64,000 nt of DNA, taken from assembly GCF_021390195.1 (NCBI RefSeq), contig NZ_CP090003.1, forward strand, positions 1,972,001 through 2,036,000, in the 5' to 3' direction. Below, piece by piece: positions 52,871-63,430 of this stretch (position 1 is the first letter of the stretch; every line of letters starts with the position of its first letter). Origin of the DNA: Flagellimonas sp. CMM7. Its GTDB lineage: Bacteria; Bacteroidota; Bacteroidia; Flavobacteriales; Flavobacteriaceae. The notes below the pieces were generated by a model, which saw nothing but the letters and a program-made list of their open reading frames with translations, ran no database searches and had not been told where the DNA came from. Both the position numbers and the translations under genes were made by a program.

Positions 52871-55269
52871 TCATTCCGTACGCAGACTCTTAATAGGATT
52901 GGATCTAGCGGCTTTAATTGCTTGAAAACTCACAGTCAAAATGGTAACACCCATTGCTCCCAACATGGCCAAGGCAAAAATCCACCACTTAAGAATTACA
53001 CGATATGGATACTCCTGTAACCAGCCGTTCATTACATAATAGGCTATGGGTACAGCGATGAAACAAGAAATAATAACCAACTTTAAAAAGTCTTTGGAAA
53101 GCATGTTCCATACATTAAATACAGATGCCCCCAGCACCTTTCTAACCCCTATTTCTTTAGTGCGCTGTTCGGCAACAAAAGAGGTTAGGCCAAACAGGCC
53201 AAGACAACTGATTAAAATGGCCAAGGCAGTGAAAATCCCGGACAGTCTTCCTATACGTTCTTCGGAGGCAAATTTTTTCCCGTATTGCTCGTCCACAAAT
53301 TCGTATCGAAAGGGAATACTAGGAAAATGCTCCTTGAACACTCGTTCTATGATGGCGATATTCTGTTTAGCGCTTTGTTTTGGATTCAACCGAAGGTTGT
53401 AATAACTAGATTCACCCTCTCGATCATAAACATACATACCTTGCTTAACAGGTTCATAAGGGGATTGTGCAATCATATCCTCTACGACCCCAACAATTTT
53501 TAATGGGGGTCAGGGTCTTCTTCAGAACTATCTTTAATAAGCATTCCTATAGGGTTTTTTAGCCCAAGATATTTTACTGCTGTTTGGTTCAATAGAACTG
53601 CCGTTGAATCCGTTGCAAACTCTCTTGAAAAATCCCTTCCTTCTACAATTTTTAAATTCAAGGACTTAGCATACTCAGGCGACACTTCTGTCCATGCCAA
53701 ATCTTCTTGGAAACCTTCTGGCTTGCCCTCCCAGGTAAACCCATTTCGGTTAGACCATACCCTTGTTGTTGGACTACTTGAAGATGACATTTCAACTATT
53801 GCATTTGAAGCTAAAAATACACTGCGCATTAGGTCATATTTGCCTGTAAAATCTTCACTGAAAGTGGGAACCTGAATCAATCCTTCTTTATCATAACCTA
53901 CAGGGCGGTTTTTAGCATAGTTTATCTGTTGCATTACAATGACAGTCCCGATAATAAATGCTACTGAAACGGTAAATTGAAGAACCACCAGAATTTTTCT
54001 AGGAGTACCAGCATGTTTGCCTGCTTTGAAGGTGCCTTTTAGCACATCTACAGGTCTAAAGGAAGAAAGATATAAAGCAGGGTAACTTCCGGCCAACAGT
54101 GCTGTTAGTAAAATAAAAACAAGGGATGTAAGCCAAAAAGAAGTGTTGCCCCACGGGAATACAATCTCTTTTCGAGCTAATTCATTAAAGCCTGTCAATG
54201 ATAACAAAACAATGAAAACGGCAATGACAAAAGCAAATAAAACGACTAGGAAAGACTCGCTTAAAAATTGGTTGATCAACTGCCCTCTTTGCGAACCAAT
54301 GGATTTTCTAATCCCTACTTCTTTGGCTCTTTTTTCTGATCGTGCGGTACTAAGGTTCATAAAGTTGATGCAAGCCAACAGCAGTACAAAAGCGCCGATT
54401 ATCCCAAAGAGCCAAACATATTTTATTCTGCCCCCAACTTGTTTGCCATCTTCAAATTTTGAACGTAAATACCAATCTTTCATTGGTAGAAGGAATAACT
54501 GTGGATTAAATTCCACGCCATCTTCAAATAAGTTCTTCTTTACATCTTTAATAGTTGAAGAAACTCTTTCCATTGATGTGTTGTCTGCCAGTTGCACAAA
54601 CATTTGAAAGGAATTATTGCCCCAATTGTCTACGGCCTCTTGAGCCCATTCTCTTGAGCCCACATATTTATCCCAAGGCATCATAAAATGAGTGTCATAA
54701 AAAGAAGAATTAAAAGGAAGATCCTCATAAACAGCGGTCACCATCATATCATATTGGCTATTGACCTTAATAACTTTACCGATAGGATCTTCCTGGCCAA
54801 AAAGTGCTTCAGCGGTTAATGCAGAAAGCATGATTGAGTTTAGTTCTCTAAGCCCATTTCGCTCTCCTTTTAATATTTTTAATGCCAGCATTTCCGGTGC
54901 TGCTTCCTGCATAAAATTCCCAGTTCTTGAAATGCTATTATCCTTGTATTTTAGATACTGCGAATTGGTCCAAGAGGACATGACCAAATGTTTAAAATTA
55001 TCCATATAACCTTCTCTAAGAGCCATTTCCAAGGGACGAGGAATTGCTTGACCGGTTCCAGTTAGATTGTTAAAGGTTTGGGATTGCATTACTTGGGCAA
55101 TATCATCTTTGTTTTCAAAATAGTCGTCGTGAGAAAGCTCATCTTTGATCCAAAGCCCTATGATAAGGGTAACGGCCATTCCCAATGCCAGACCACCAAC
55201 GTTTATCATAGTGTACGCTTTATTCTTAGTAAGATTCCTCCAAGCTATTTTTAAATAATTTTTTAACAT
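52871..55269 (-). pseudogene. Double FtsX/MacB-type ABC permease 5, frameshifted at a C5 tract
   Basis: Two frames make one family member: an upstream 589-codon part (53500-55269) ending EEDPDPH and a downstream 201-residue part (52871-53476). Between them the second frame reads LKIVGVVEDMIAQ, the exact family pattern. The run of five C (on the coding strand, 53505-53509) is where the frame changes; a sixth C would give EEDPDPPLKIVG and a 799-residue protein, the same size as its siblings. Coupling motifs are RAKEVGIRKSIGS and RTKEIGVRKVLGA. Either a real mutation or a homopolymer sequencing error. Without repair, only the first FtsX half would be made. Confidence 0.85.
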
Positions 55270-55291
55270 GACGATCTGTTTTTTGATGTAT

Positions 55292-57727
55292 TTATTCGGT
55301 TTTAAGGCTTTTTACAGGGTTTACTACGGCAGCTTTTATACTTTGGTAGCTTACGGTTAAAATGGAAATTAAGGCAGCTAAAAAAGCCGCAAGTATAAAT
55401 ACCCACCAGCCTATTTGAATCCTATAGGAAAAGTCCTCCAACCATTTATCCATGGCAAACCACCCTAGAGGCAGCGAAATAAGGATGGCAACTCCTACCA
55501 ATTTTAGAAAATCTATGGTTAGTTTATAGGTTATTTGCCCAACGCTGGCTCCCAATACTTTTCTAACCCCAATTTCTTTGGTTCTTTTCTCAGCATTAAA
55601 AGCTGCTAAACCAAATAGTCCAAGACATGCGATTAAGATAGAAAGGGTAGTGAAAATGAAAAAAATATGACTTAAGCGTTGTTCTGACCTATAGGTTTTA
55701 TCAAAGGAATCTTCCATAAAATAATAATCGAAAGGCTGTCCAGGGGCCGCTTTGTTCCAAATGTTCTCAATGCTCTTAATGGCATTTGAAAAACTACCTG
55801 CTTCCAGTTTTATGGCTAGTGAATACGCCCAATCACCCAAGTGAAGACTTAAGGATTCTATTTCATCTCTGAAAGGGGAAAAATGAAAGTCCTTAACGAC
55901 TCCAATGATGGTATAGTATTTTGGGTTTTCGGCTCCCATATCGGGAGTATAGCGTTTGCCAATTGCCTCATTAGCAGGAATCCCAATAACACTTAACGCG
56001 GACTCATTGATAATGATGCTGGTGGAATCATTTTTAAACTGTCTGTCAAAGTTTCTTCCAGCAATAATTTTAAAGCCCATGGTTTGGACATAATCATAGT
56101 CAACACCCCAGCGTTGCATACTTAGGGCATTTTCTTGGTCGCTAGCACCTTCTTCAGGAGTAAAAACGCTGTCGGATCTACTGGAAGGAGTTGGAAAAAA
56201 ACTGCTTAAGGTCGCGCTTTTGACAAAGCCTAAACTTTTTACCTCATCTTTAAAGGAAGTCACTTGATTACCTATGGCAAATACGTCATTGATAATCAGG
56301 ACCTGGTCTTTTGAAAAACCTAAATCTTTATTCTGAATATATTTTAATTGTTGATATACAACCAACGTGCTAACTATTAGAAAAACGGAGATTGCAAACT
56401 GAAATATAACCAGTCCGTTCCTAATTTTTCCACCGCCAAGATTAGCCCCGCTAGAACCTTTAAGCACTTTTACCGGCCTAAACTTTGACATAAAGAATGC
56501 AGGGTAGCTACCCGAGAAAAGCCCTAAAACAATGCCAGATGCCAATATGATTGACCAGAAAATTGGACTTGAATACGGAATGGAAATAGCCTTATCGGCC
56601 AAACTATTGAAAAAAGGCAGCGCAATTATAGCTAATACCACAGCAAACAAAAGGGCACCAAAAGAAACCAATCCTGACTCTATCAAAAACTGACGTATAA
56701 GCTCTCCCTTCTTGGAACCCAAGGTTTTGCGAACACCAACCTCCTTAGCCCTTTTAAGTGAGTGTGCAGTGGATAGATTCATAAAATTGACGCAAGCCAG
56801 AACAATTAGAAATATCGCGATAAACGAAAGAATGTATATGCTTTTAATATCATTATTTGCACTTATTTCTGCTACACGATCAGATTTTAGATGAATATCT
56901 GTCAATGGTATTGTGCTATAGATCAGGTGATTTCCTGCCGCCTTGAATTGTTCTTCGGTAATACCTGGCATAAATTGCTGTACTCCTGGAACTACATATT
57001 TACCCAAAAAACCACGAAGAGGCTCTTGTATATTATCAACATCGGCAAAAGGAATAAGTTTGGCAAAGGTTTGGTAATTGTTACTGCCCCAATTCACTAT
57101 GCGGGAATCTTCATACCCGGCCATAGCCATAAAAACGGTATGATCTCTTAAAAATGAGTTCTTGGGGAGGTCATCAATTACTCCTGTTACGGTATACGTT
57201 TCGTGATTGTTCAATAAAAGTACTTGACCTAGAGCTTCATTAACTCCAAAATGTTTTTCTGCAGCTGTCTTGGTCAAGACTAAAGTGTTAGGTGATTTAA
57301 GGGCCGTTTTAATGTCTCCTGTTAAAAGTGTTATCCCAAACACTTTGAAGAACGTGGAATCTACGTGGGTGGTTTGCAGCTCTTTAACATTCACCTCAGT
57401 GTCTGTTTTTCTAATCAAAGCACTACCTCTAGTTCTAAATCGTGTAGTCAATTCAACTTCTGGAAAATCATTGTCAACTGCCTCGGCCAATGGTGCAGGA
57501 GTCACTGCAAATTCACGTGCTTCGCCGCCAAATTTTATATCCACATTTATTCTGTGTATGCGGTCAGCATCTGCAAACATTTTGTCAAAACTCAATTCAT
57601 CGTATATATACAATGAGATTAGAAGTCCGCCAGCCATACCTATAGCAAGGCCAAAGATGTTCAGAAATGTAAAAAACGGCTGTTTTTTAAGATTTCTCCA
57701 AGCTATTTTAATGTGATTTTTAAACAT
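55292..57727 (-). CDS. Double FtsX/MacB-type ABC permease 6
   Basis: 811 residues, intact, ending NPVKSLKTE. Coupling motifs are RAKEVGVRKTLGS and RTKEIGVRKVLGA. Start follows the pattern ACATCAAAAAACG upstream. Its second half is close to the second half of permease 5, which fits local duplication. 22 bases to permease 5. Confidence 0.92.
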   Translation of the reverse strand: MFKNHIKIAWRNLKKQPFFTFLNIFGLAIGMAGGLLISLYIYDELSFDKMFADADRIHRINVDIKFGGEAREFAVTPAPLAEAVDNDFPEVELTTRFRTRGSALIRKTDTEVNVKELQTTHVDSTFFKVFGITLLTGDIKTALKSPNTLVLTKTAAEKHFGVNEALGQVLLLNNHETYTVTGVIDDLPKNSFLRDHTVFMAMAGYEDSRIVNWGSNNYQTFAKLIPFADVDNIQEPLRGFLGKYVVPGVQQFMPGITEEQFKAAGNHLIYSTIPLTDIHLKSDRVAEISANNDIKSIYILSFIAIFLIVLACVNFMNLSTAHSLKRAKEVGVRKTLGSKKGELIRQFLIESGLVSFGALLFAVVLAIIALPFFNSLADKAISIPYSSPIFWSIILASGIVLGLFSGSYPAFFMSKFRPVKVLKGSSGANLGGGKIRNGLVIFQFAISVFLIVSTLVVYQQLKYIQNKDLGFSKDQVLIINDVFAIGNQVTSFKDEVKSLGFVKSATLSSFFPTPSSRSDSVFTPEEGASDQENALSMQRWGVDYDYVQTMGFKIIAGRNFDRQFKNDSTSIIINESALSVIGIPANEAIGKRYTPDMGAENPKYYTIIGVVKDFHFSPFRDEIESLSLHLGDWAYSLAIKLEAGSFSNAIKSIENIWNKAAPGQPFDYYFMEDSFDKTYRSEQRLSHIFFIFTTLSILIACLGLFGLAAFNAEKRTKEIGVRKVLGASVGQITYKLTIDFLKLVGVAILISLPLGWFAMDKWLEDFSYRIQIGWWVFILAAFLAALISILTVSYQSIKAAVVNPVKSLKTE

Positions 57728-57750
57728 AGTCGTTCGTTTTTTGATGTGTT

Positions 57751-60186
57751 TTATTCTGCCCTTAGGCTTTTTAAGGGTTGAATTAATGCTGCACTAATGG
57801 ATTGATAACTAATAGTCAGAATAGCTATAACCAAGGCAATTAGCCCCGCCATTATGAAAGTGGTCCAATCTAGGCCCGTCTTATATGCAAAATCTTCTAA
57901 CCACCTGCTCATCACATACCACCCGACGGGAATGGCCATAATAATTGAAACCGCAACAAGCTTCAAAAAATTAAGACTCAACAAACTGTAAATATTTTTA
58001 AAGGAAGCTCCCAAAACCATACGAATGCTGATTTCCTTTTTTCGCTGTTCTACCATAAAAGCCGATAGGGCAAATAACCCGAGACAAGCCACAAGAATTG
58101 CTAAAACCGAGAAAGAGAGAAATATGGTTCGTATACGACTTACATTGCCATACATTTTGGCAAAAGAATCGTTCATGAAAGCATAGCGAAATGTCATATT
58201 GGGTGAGAACTCGTTCCATTTTCTTTCCACTTCTTTTAATAGGGAAGTCATGTTTCCTGTATCTACTTTTAAAGAAATTATGGAGGGACTTAATCCTCTA
58301 AAAAAGCAGAGGGGCTGCACCTCTTGCTTCATAGAATTGAAATTAAAATCTTCAACAACACCCACGACTTCATAAAGTCTACCATACCTTGATATTTTTT
58401 TACCAATAGGCTCATCTAGGTTAAGTTTTTTAGCCATTGTTTGGTTTATTATGGTTGCATCGTCATCAGCACTTCTATCTTCGGAAAAATTTCTTCCCTC
58501 CACTAGTTTCATACCCAGGGTTTCCAAGTAATCTTCATCCACTACCCAAGCCTGTCCGGGAACGGTTTCGTCCACATTATCTCTACCTTCATTTACAAAG
58601 CTATTGCCATTTCTTTTTGTTCCTTCAAGAGGCAAATAGTCACTTATACTTACATTGGCGACCCCGTTTATTTTTTTAAGCTCATCCTTAAAAGTATCTA
58701 CCCTATCACCCATAATATTGGTTCCGTAGAGCTGAATTACCTCTTCTTTTTCAAAACCTAATTTAGAGTTGAGGATAAAGTCCATCTGCTGATTCACAAT
58801 AAGGGTTCCAATGATTAGAATAATTGAAATGGTAAATTGAAATACAACAAGACCGCTTCGTAATGCACTGGATTTACTTCCGGTACTAAGCTTGCCCTTA
58901 AGGACCGCTACTGGACGAAATCTTGATAAATAAAAAGAGGGATACAAACCTGCAAGTAAACCTACCGCCAATGCAGATACAAGAAGAATAGAGATAAACA
59001 AGGGACTTGAAAGCGGCAGACTCAATGCTTTTCCGGAGATGTTTCTAAAAACGGGCATCATTAACCAGGTCAGCACCAAGCCTATAACAAAGGAAATGAA
59101 AGAAAGTAAAACAGACTCAGTCAAAAATTGACCCACAAGATAACGTTTGGGCGCCCCAACTACTTTCCTAATCCCAACCTCTTTGGCTCTATTCGCGGAT
59201 TTGGCAGTGGAGAGATTTACAAAATTGATGCTGGCAATAACCAAAATAAACAAGGCCACTATACCAAAAATCCATATAATCTTGATGTCGTTTCTTGAAT
59301 TGGCTTCAAACGCAATATCACTTGAATACAGATTTATATCGGTCAAGTGCTGTAATCCAATGGAAAGTCGATCTTCAAGATTTCCTGCCATGGCAAACCC
59401 ACCGGTTTTATAGGCTGGCATTAAGTAATCCCTAATAATACGAGTTGACATTTTTTTTTGGAACTGAGGGATATTTGTTCCACTCTTTAAAGTCAGGTAG
59501 GTGAAATAGTTGTTCTGGGTCCATCTGGTTTGTTCCCCTTCCCCAAACTCTACTCCAGATAAGGTTAACATAAAATCGTAATCTAGGTGTGAGTTGCTTG
59601 CAAAATCCTCCATAACACCATTGATTCGAAAAGGTTCCTCATCGTTTCCGTTCAGATATATTGACGTTCCAACCGGATTGCTTTCACCAAAGTACTTTTT
59701 AGAGATACTATTAGAAATTACAATAGTACCTGGTTCGCTTAATGCTGTTTGGGCATCTCCGTAAATCATTTTAATATCCATAATGCCCATAATGGACTGA
59801 TCGGCATAGGCAAAACCTTCCTCATGATATTGCGCGGGGCTTCCTTCCAATCGAATTTCATTACTGCCAGCTCCATAAAACAATCCGTTGTCCATTATTC
59901 TTCCAGCATTTTCAACTTCACCAAAGTCATTCAGAACAGTTGTAGCAGTAATGGCAGAAAAATGAATTCCGCCCCTTACATTACCGTCTTGGACGATAGT
60001 ATTGGTCATTCGATAAATATTGTTGGAATTTGCTATATGTTTGTCATAACTACTTTCATGAGCAATATAAATGGAAATCAATATGCAGGCGGTAACCCCA
60101 AAACTAAGACCAACTATATTGATTATGGTGAACCCCTTATTTTTCAAGAGACTTCTCCATGCGACTTTTAAATAGTTCTTTAGCAT
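57751..60186 (-). CDS. Double FtsX/MacB-type ABC permease 7
   Basis: 811 residues, intact, ending QPLKSLRAE. Coupling motifs are RAKEVGIRKVVGA and RKKEISIRMVLGA; the second has Met in place of the conserved Lys. The N-terminus reads LKNYLKVAWRSLLKNKGFTIIN. 23 bases to permease 6. Confidence 0.92.
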   Translation of the reverse strand: MLKNYLKVAWRSLLKNKGFTIINIVGLSFGVTACILISIYIAHESSYDKHIANSNNIYRMTNTIVQDGNVRGGIHFSAITATTVLNDFGEVENAGRIMDNGLFYGAGSNEIRLEGSPAQYHEEGFAYADQSIMGIMDIKMIYGDAQTALSEPGTIVISNSISKKYFGESNPVGTSIYLNGNDEEPFRINGVMEDFASNSHLDYDFMLTLSGVEFGEGEQTRWTQNNYFTYLTLKSGTNIPQFQKKMSTRIIRDYLMPAYKTGGFAMAGNLEDRLSIGLQHLTDINLYSSDIAFEANSRNDIKIIWIFGIVALFILVIASINFVNLSTAKSANRAKEVGIRKVVGAPKRYLVGQFLTESVLLSFISFVIGLVLTWLMMPVFRNISGKALSLPLSSPLFISILLVSALAVGLLAGLYPSFYLSRFRPVAVLKGKLSTGSKSSALRSGLVVFQFTISIILIIGTLIVNQQMDFILNSKLGFEKEEVIQLYGTNIMGDRVDTFKDELKKINGVANVSISDYLPLEGTKRNGNSFVNEGRDNVDETVPGQAWVVDEDYLETLGMKLVEGRNFSEDRSADDDATIINQTMAKKLNLDEPIGKKISRYGRLYEVVGVVEDFNFNSMKQEVQPLCFFRGLSPSIISLKVDTGNMTSLLKEVERKWNEFSPNMTFRYAFMNDSFAKMYGNVSRIRTIFLSFSVLAILVACLGLFALSAFMVEQRKKEISIRMVLGASFKNIYSLLSLNFLKLVAVSIIMAIPVGWYVMSRWLEDFAYKTGLDWTTFIMAGLIALVIAILTISYQSISAALIQPLKSLRAE

Positions 60187-60207
60187 GACATTTCGGTTTT
60201 TGATTTG

Positions 60208-62598
60208 TTATTCGGTTCTCAAGCTTTTTACAGGACTTGCAACTGCCACTTTTAATGTTTGATAGCTAATGGTAATTAACGTAATGACCATTATGGAAAG
60301 AATGGCAAATGCAAAGACCCACCAATGTATTTCAGTTCTGTATGCGTAACCTTGAAGCCATTGCTCCATTAAATACCATGCAATTGGGGTGGCAAGGACA
60401 CCAGCAATTAGAATAAGTTTAAAAAAGTCTACAGTGAACAAGGTTAGAATATTGGCCACATTACTGCCAAGTACTTTTCGTATGCCTATTTCTTTAGTGC
60501 GTTGCCCTACAAAAAACAGGATAAGTCCATATAGCCCTAGGCAACCAATTAATATTGCCAATCCTGAGAATACCTTGGAAAGGGATAGATACCGTTGTTC
60601 CGTTTCATATTGCTTTGCAACTCTTTCATCTAAAAAACGGTAGTCAAAAATATATCCTTTAAAAGCATCTGACCATTTTTCCCCAATTTGGGCCAAAGTA
60701 GATGCTGTATTTTGATGATTTATTTTAAGGGCAATTTCACCATACCAATTAGGGTTGTCCGCAATAAAAACCGGGTTTATCCCTTCTGTAAAGTTGGAAT
60801 CATGAAAATTTTTCACCACCCCAACAATTGTCCCTTTTGTACCACCTCCATTAATTTCAATTTTTTTGCCAATTAATTCTTCGGAAGTGGCCAGACCTAA
60901 TTTTTCACCCAGTTTTTCATTAACAAGTAATTCTGAAATAGCAGAATCACTTTCAAAGAAGTTTCTACCAGTTACAAGGGGAATGTTAAAAGTGTTCAAA
61001 TAGTTAACATCTCCTGCTTTCACTTCTATACTAAATTCTTCATCTTCTGGTCTGTTATGATATCTTATCCCTGTTCCCCAGTTGTTATCCGCGGCACCAG
61101 GACTGCCTAAACAGGCGGAAACGTTCTGTACACCGGGAATTTGACTAAACCGCTCTTTTAGACTATTAAGTTTAATGCGCCCTAGACTTTCAGGAATCTC
61201 CACCATGACAATGGATTCTTTATCAAAACCCAAATCGGTATTTACAGCATAATCAATCTGTCTAGAAATAATCAACGTAGCGGCAATTAGAGTAATGGAG
61301 ATTGCAAACTGGGCAATCACAAGTACTTTTCTTGTGGTTGTTCCTCCTGTATCATTATGGCTTAGTTTTCCTTTAAGTGCAAGTACCGGAACAATGCGAG
61401 CCATTAAGATACCAGGGTAACTTCCTGATAGGAATGAAACCAGTGTTAAAATGAGTATTAGAAACCCAAAGAATTCATAGTTTACAAGATCCCTCCAGGA
61501 TAGTTGAATTTCAAAAAGGGCGTTAAATGAGGATAGAAAAATTAAGGCAAGTGTAATACCTAATATAATTGCCAATAAACTGATGACAAACGTTTCCGAT
61601 AAGAATTGCCAAAACAGATGCTGTTTAAAACTCCCAAGTACTTTGCGAACACCAATTTCTTTGGAACGGTAAAAAGCTTGAGCAGTTGAAATATTGATAA
61701 AGTTGATGCAGGCTATTGTGATCAAAAACACACCTATAATGGCAAACACCCATAAAAGAACAGGATCTAAACCACCGTAGTAAAGCGGATCAATATGAAT
61801 ATCTGACAACAAGTGTAATTTATAAATATGTTTGTTCTTGCTTTTTGGCCTATGTTTTTTAGGAAGTTCCAGCAAGACGGATTCAATAGATGCTATGTCT
61901 TGGTTTGGTTTTAAAAGCGCATAAGTCTGTAGATTGCTGGTTATACCTCCCCAAGTTTCTGAAGCGGCAAACTCAAAAAAATCTTTGAGGTTTTCAAAGG
62001 AGACAAATACCTCTCTATCTAAAAAAGTGGTTTTAGGGATATTTTTTAGTACTCCGGTAATTTCTATGGCCTTATTATTTTGCAAGACAAAAGTCTCTCC
62101 TACAACATCTGTTTTTCCATACATTTTTAGGGCGACTGCTTCTGTCAGTACTGCTGTGTTTGGTGCTGAAAGAGAGATGTTATTGCTGCCATTGACCAAA
62201 GGGTAATTAAAGATTTTGAAGAAATCTTCTTCTACAAAGGCAACATCTTCCTTAAATTTATGAGTGACGCCATTCTTTTCTACATCCATTATAAGACCAT
62301 CTTGACGTGAGATTTTGGCGACTTTTTCTGCATACTCATAATCTTCCCTAAAGGTCTTTGCAAAAGCTGGGGGCACACTGGGTTCATACTCTATTATATC
62401 TCTATGCTCCTCAGTATTCATTCTATAAATGCGATCAGCGTTTGCATGGAAATTATCAAAAGAAAGATGATAACTTAAGAACAAATAGATTAAGATACCG
62501 CCACCAAAACCAATGGCAAGGCCTAAAATGTTAATAGCAGTAAAAACCTTTCTTTTTAAAAGGTTTCTCCAGGCAATTCTTATATAGTTCTTGAACAT
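60208..62598 (-). CDS. Double FtsX/MacB-type ABC permease 8 (first in transcription order)
   Basis: 796 residues, intact, ending SPVKSLRTE. Coupling motifs are RSKEIGVRKVLGS and RTKEIGIRKVLGS. It begins three bases after the stop of the DUF2807 gene and lacks the ATCAAAAA leader found before most siblings, so its translation is probably coupled to that gene. 21 bases to permease 7. Confidence 0.92.
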   Translation of the reverse strand: MFKNYIRIAWRNLLKRKVFTAINILGLAIGFGGGILIYLFLSYHLSFDNFHANADRIYRMNTEEHRDIIEYEPSVPPAFAKTFREDYEYAEKVAKISRQDGLIMDVEKNGVTHKFKEDVAFVEEDFFKIFNYPLVNGSNNISLSAPNTAVLTEAVALKMYGKTDVVGETFVLQNNKAIEITGVLKNIPKTTFLDREVFVSFENLKDFFEFAASETWGGITSNLQTYALLKPNQDIASIESVLLELPKKHRPKSKNKHIYKLHLLSDIHIDPLYYGGLDPVLLWVFAIIGVFLITIACINFINISTAQAFYRSKEIGVRKVLGSFKQHLFWQFLSETFVISLLAIILGITLALIFLSSFNALFEIQLSWRDLVNYEFFGFLILILTLVSFLSGSYPGILMARIVPVLALKGKLSHNDTGGTTTRKVLVIAQFAISITLIAATLIISRQIDYAVNTDLGFDKESIVMVEIPESLGRIKLNSLKERFSQIPGVQNVSACLGSPGAADNNWGTGIRYHNRPEDEEFSIEVKAGDVNYLNTFNIPLVTGRNFFESDSAISELLVNEKLGEKLGLATSEELIGKKIEINGGGTKGTIVGVVKNFHDSNFTEGINPVFIADNPNWYGEIALKINHQNTASTLAQIGEKWSDAFKGYIFDYRFLDERVAKQYETEQRYLSLSKVFSGLAILIGCLGLYGLILFFVGQRTKEIGIRKVLGSNVANILTLFTVDFFKLILIAGVLATPIAWYLMEQWLQGYAYRTEIHWWVFAFAILSIMVITLITISYQTLKVAVASPVKSLRTE

Positions 62599-62601
62599 GA
62601 C

Positions 62602-63366
62602 TTAATCGATTTTCTGAATTTCTGCTTCACCTATTATTATACCTCTATCCACTTCCGGAGAACCTTCATAGGCAACAATTGCTTCCCCATAAGCGGTAAC
62701 CTTTAGTCTGTCTGAGACTGCTATCCTGTAGCTGCCTTCTCCATATGCCGTTATCTTAACCTCAGAAGAATTCACCTCCAGAGTGTTAATTTTGCTTTCA
62801 CCATACGCCGTTATTTTTTGTCTGCCTATAGTGCCTTTTTTAAGTTCTAAGTAGCTTTCACCATAACTGGTTGTAATTAAATGATCCAGGTCGACTTCAT
62901 TTAAATACACTTCAGACTCTCCGTAGACCTTGAGTCTAAATTCTGGACCGCTTATAGGACTCTCGCAAACAAATTTTTCTTCTCCACGTAGTGAAAGTTC
63001 TTTTAGCTTTTTATAAGCAACTGTTGCGGTGACCACGGTTCCTCCGTAAATGGATCTTTTGCCTTTCCATTTATCATTTTTGATTTTCTCACCTTTGGTT
63101 ACCATTTTAGCATTGTCCAGATAAAGGTGAAGGGTTCTGCCAACAACTTCTATATTGAGTTTTTCTATTGACTCAGTACTTGAATGAACATTGACAGACT
63201 CAAATTCGCTCTCAACAAAATTTACAGCTATATGTGGGCTTACAATGACCTTGTCAAAGCGTTCAACAGTAACTTTTTTAAGTTGACCAAAAGAATACCC
63301 ATAGAACAGAACAAAACCGATGATGAGCAGTTTTTGAGTATACTTTTGCGTTTTTGATGATTTCAT
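62602..63366 (-). CDS. DUF2807 / head-GIN repeat envelope protein
   Basis: 254 residues. N-terminal signal anchor (~12-28; LLIIGFVLFYGYSFG), then a beta-solenoid-like DUF2807 domain. A Y-G-E unit recurs five times at ~20-residue spacing between ~145 and 235 (VYGESEVYL, TSYGESYLEL, TAYGESKIN, TAYGEGSYR, TAYGEAIV). These proteins are exported and may bind surface polymers. It sits between the upstream ATPase and the permease array and is co-transcribed; perhaps it is a substrate or periplasmic accessory of the transporter. Confidence 0.83.
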   Translation of the reverse strand: MKSSKTQKYTQKLLIIGFVLFYGYSFGQLKKVTVERFDKVIVSPHIAVNFVESEFESVNVHSSTESIEKLNIEVVGRTLHLYLDNAKMVTKGEKIKNDKWKGKRSIYGGTVVTATVAYKKLKELSLRGEEKFVCESPISGPEFRLKVYGESEVYLNEVDLDHLITTSYGESYLELKKGTIGRQKITAYGESKINTLEVNSSEVKITAYGEGSYRIAVSDRLKVTAYGEAIVAYEGSPEVDRGIIIGEAEIQKID

Positions 63367-63430
63367 AACTATTCGTCTTTTGATTGATGATTTTGTTTTT
63401 TGATTAATGAATAAACCCCTCGGTTTTTAC

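Noticed and set aside
53505..53509. Programmed ribosomal frameshift in permease 5
   Set aside because: None of the intact siblings uses one and no stimulatory structure is obvious; mutation or read error is simpler.
53783..53791. Another GATGACATT
   Set aside because: Inside a permease gene and without GTTATA at the required spacing; chance match.
57270..57716. 148-residue plus-strand frame opposite permease 6
   Set aside because: Fully antisense to conserved permease sequence; shadow frame. Similar long antisense frames at 7060-7623, 29625-29942 and 54143-54607 were rejected for the same reason.
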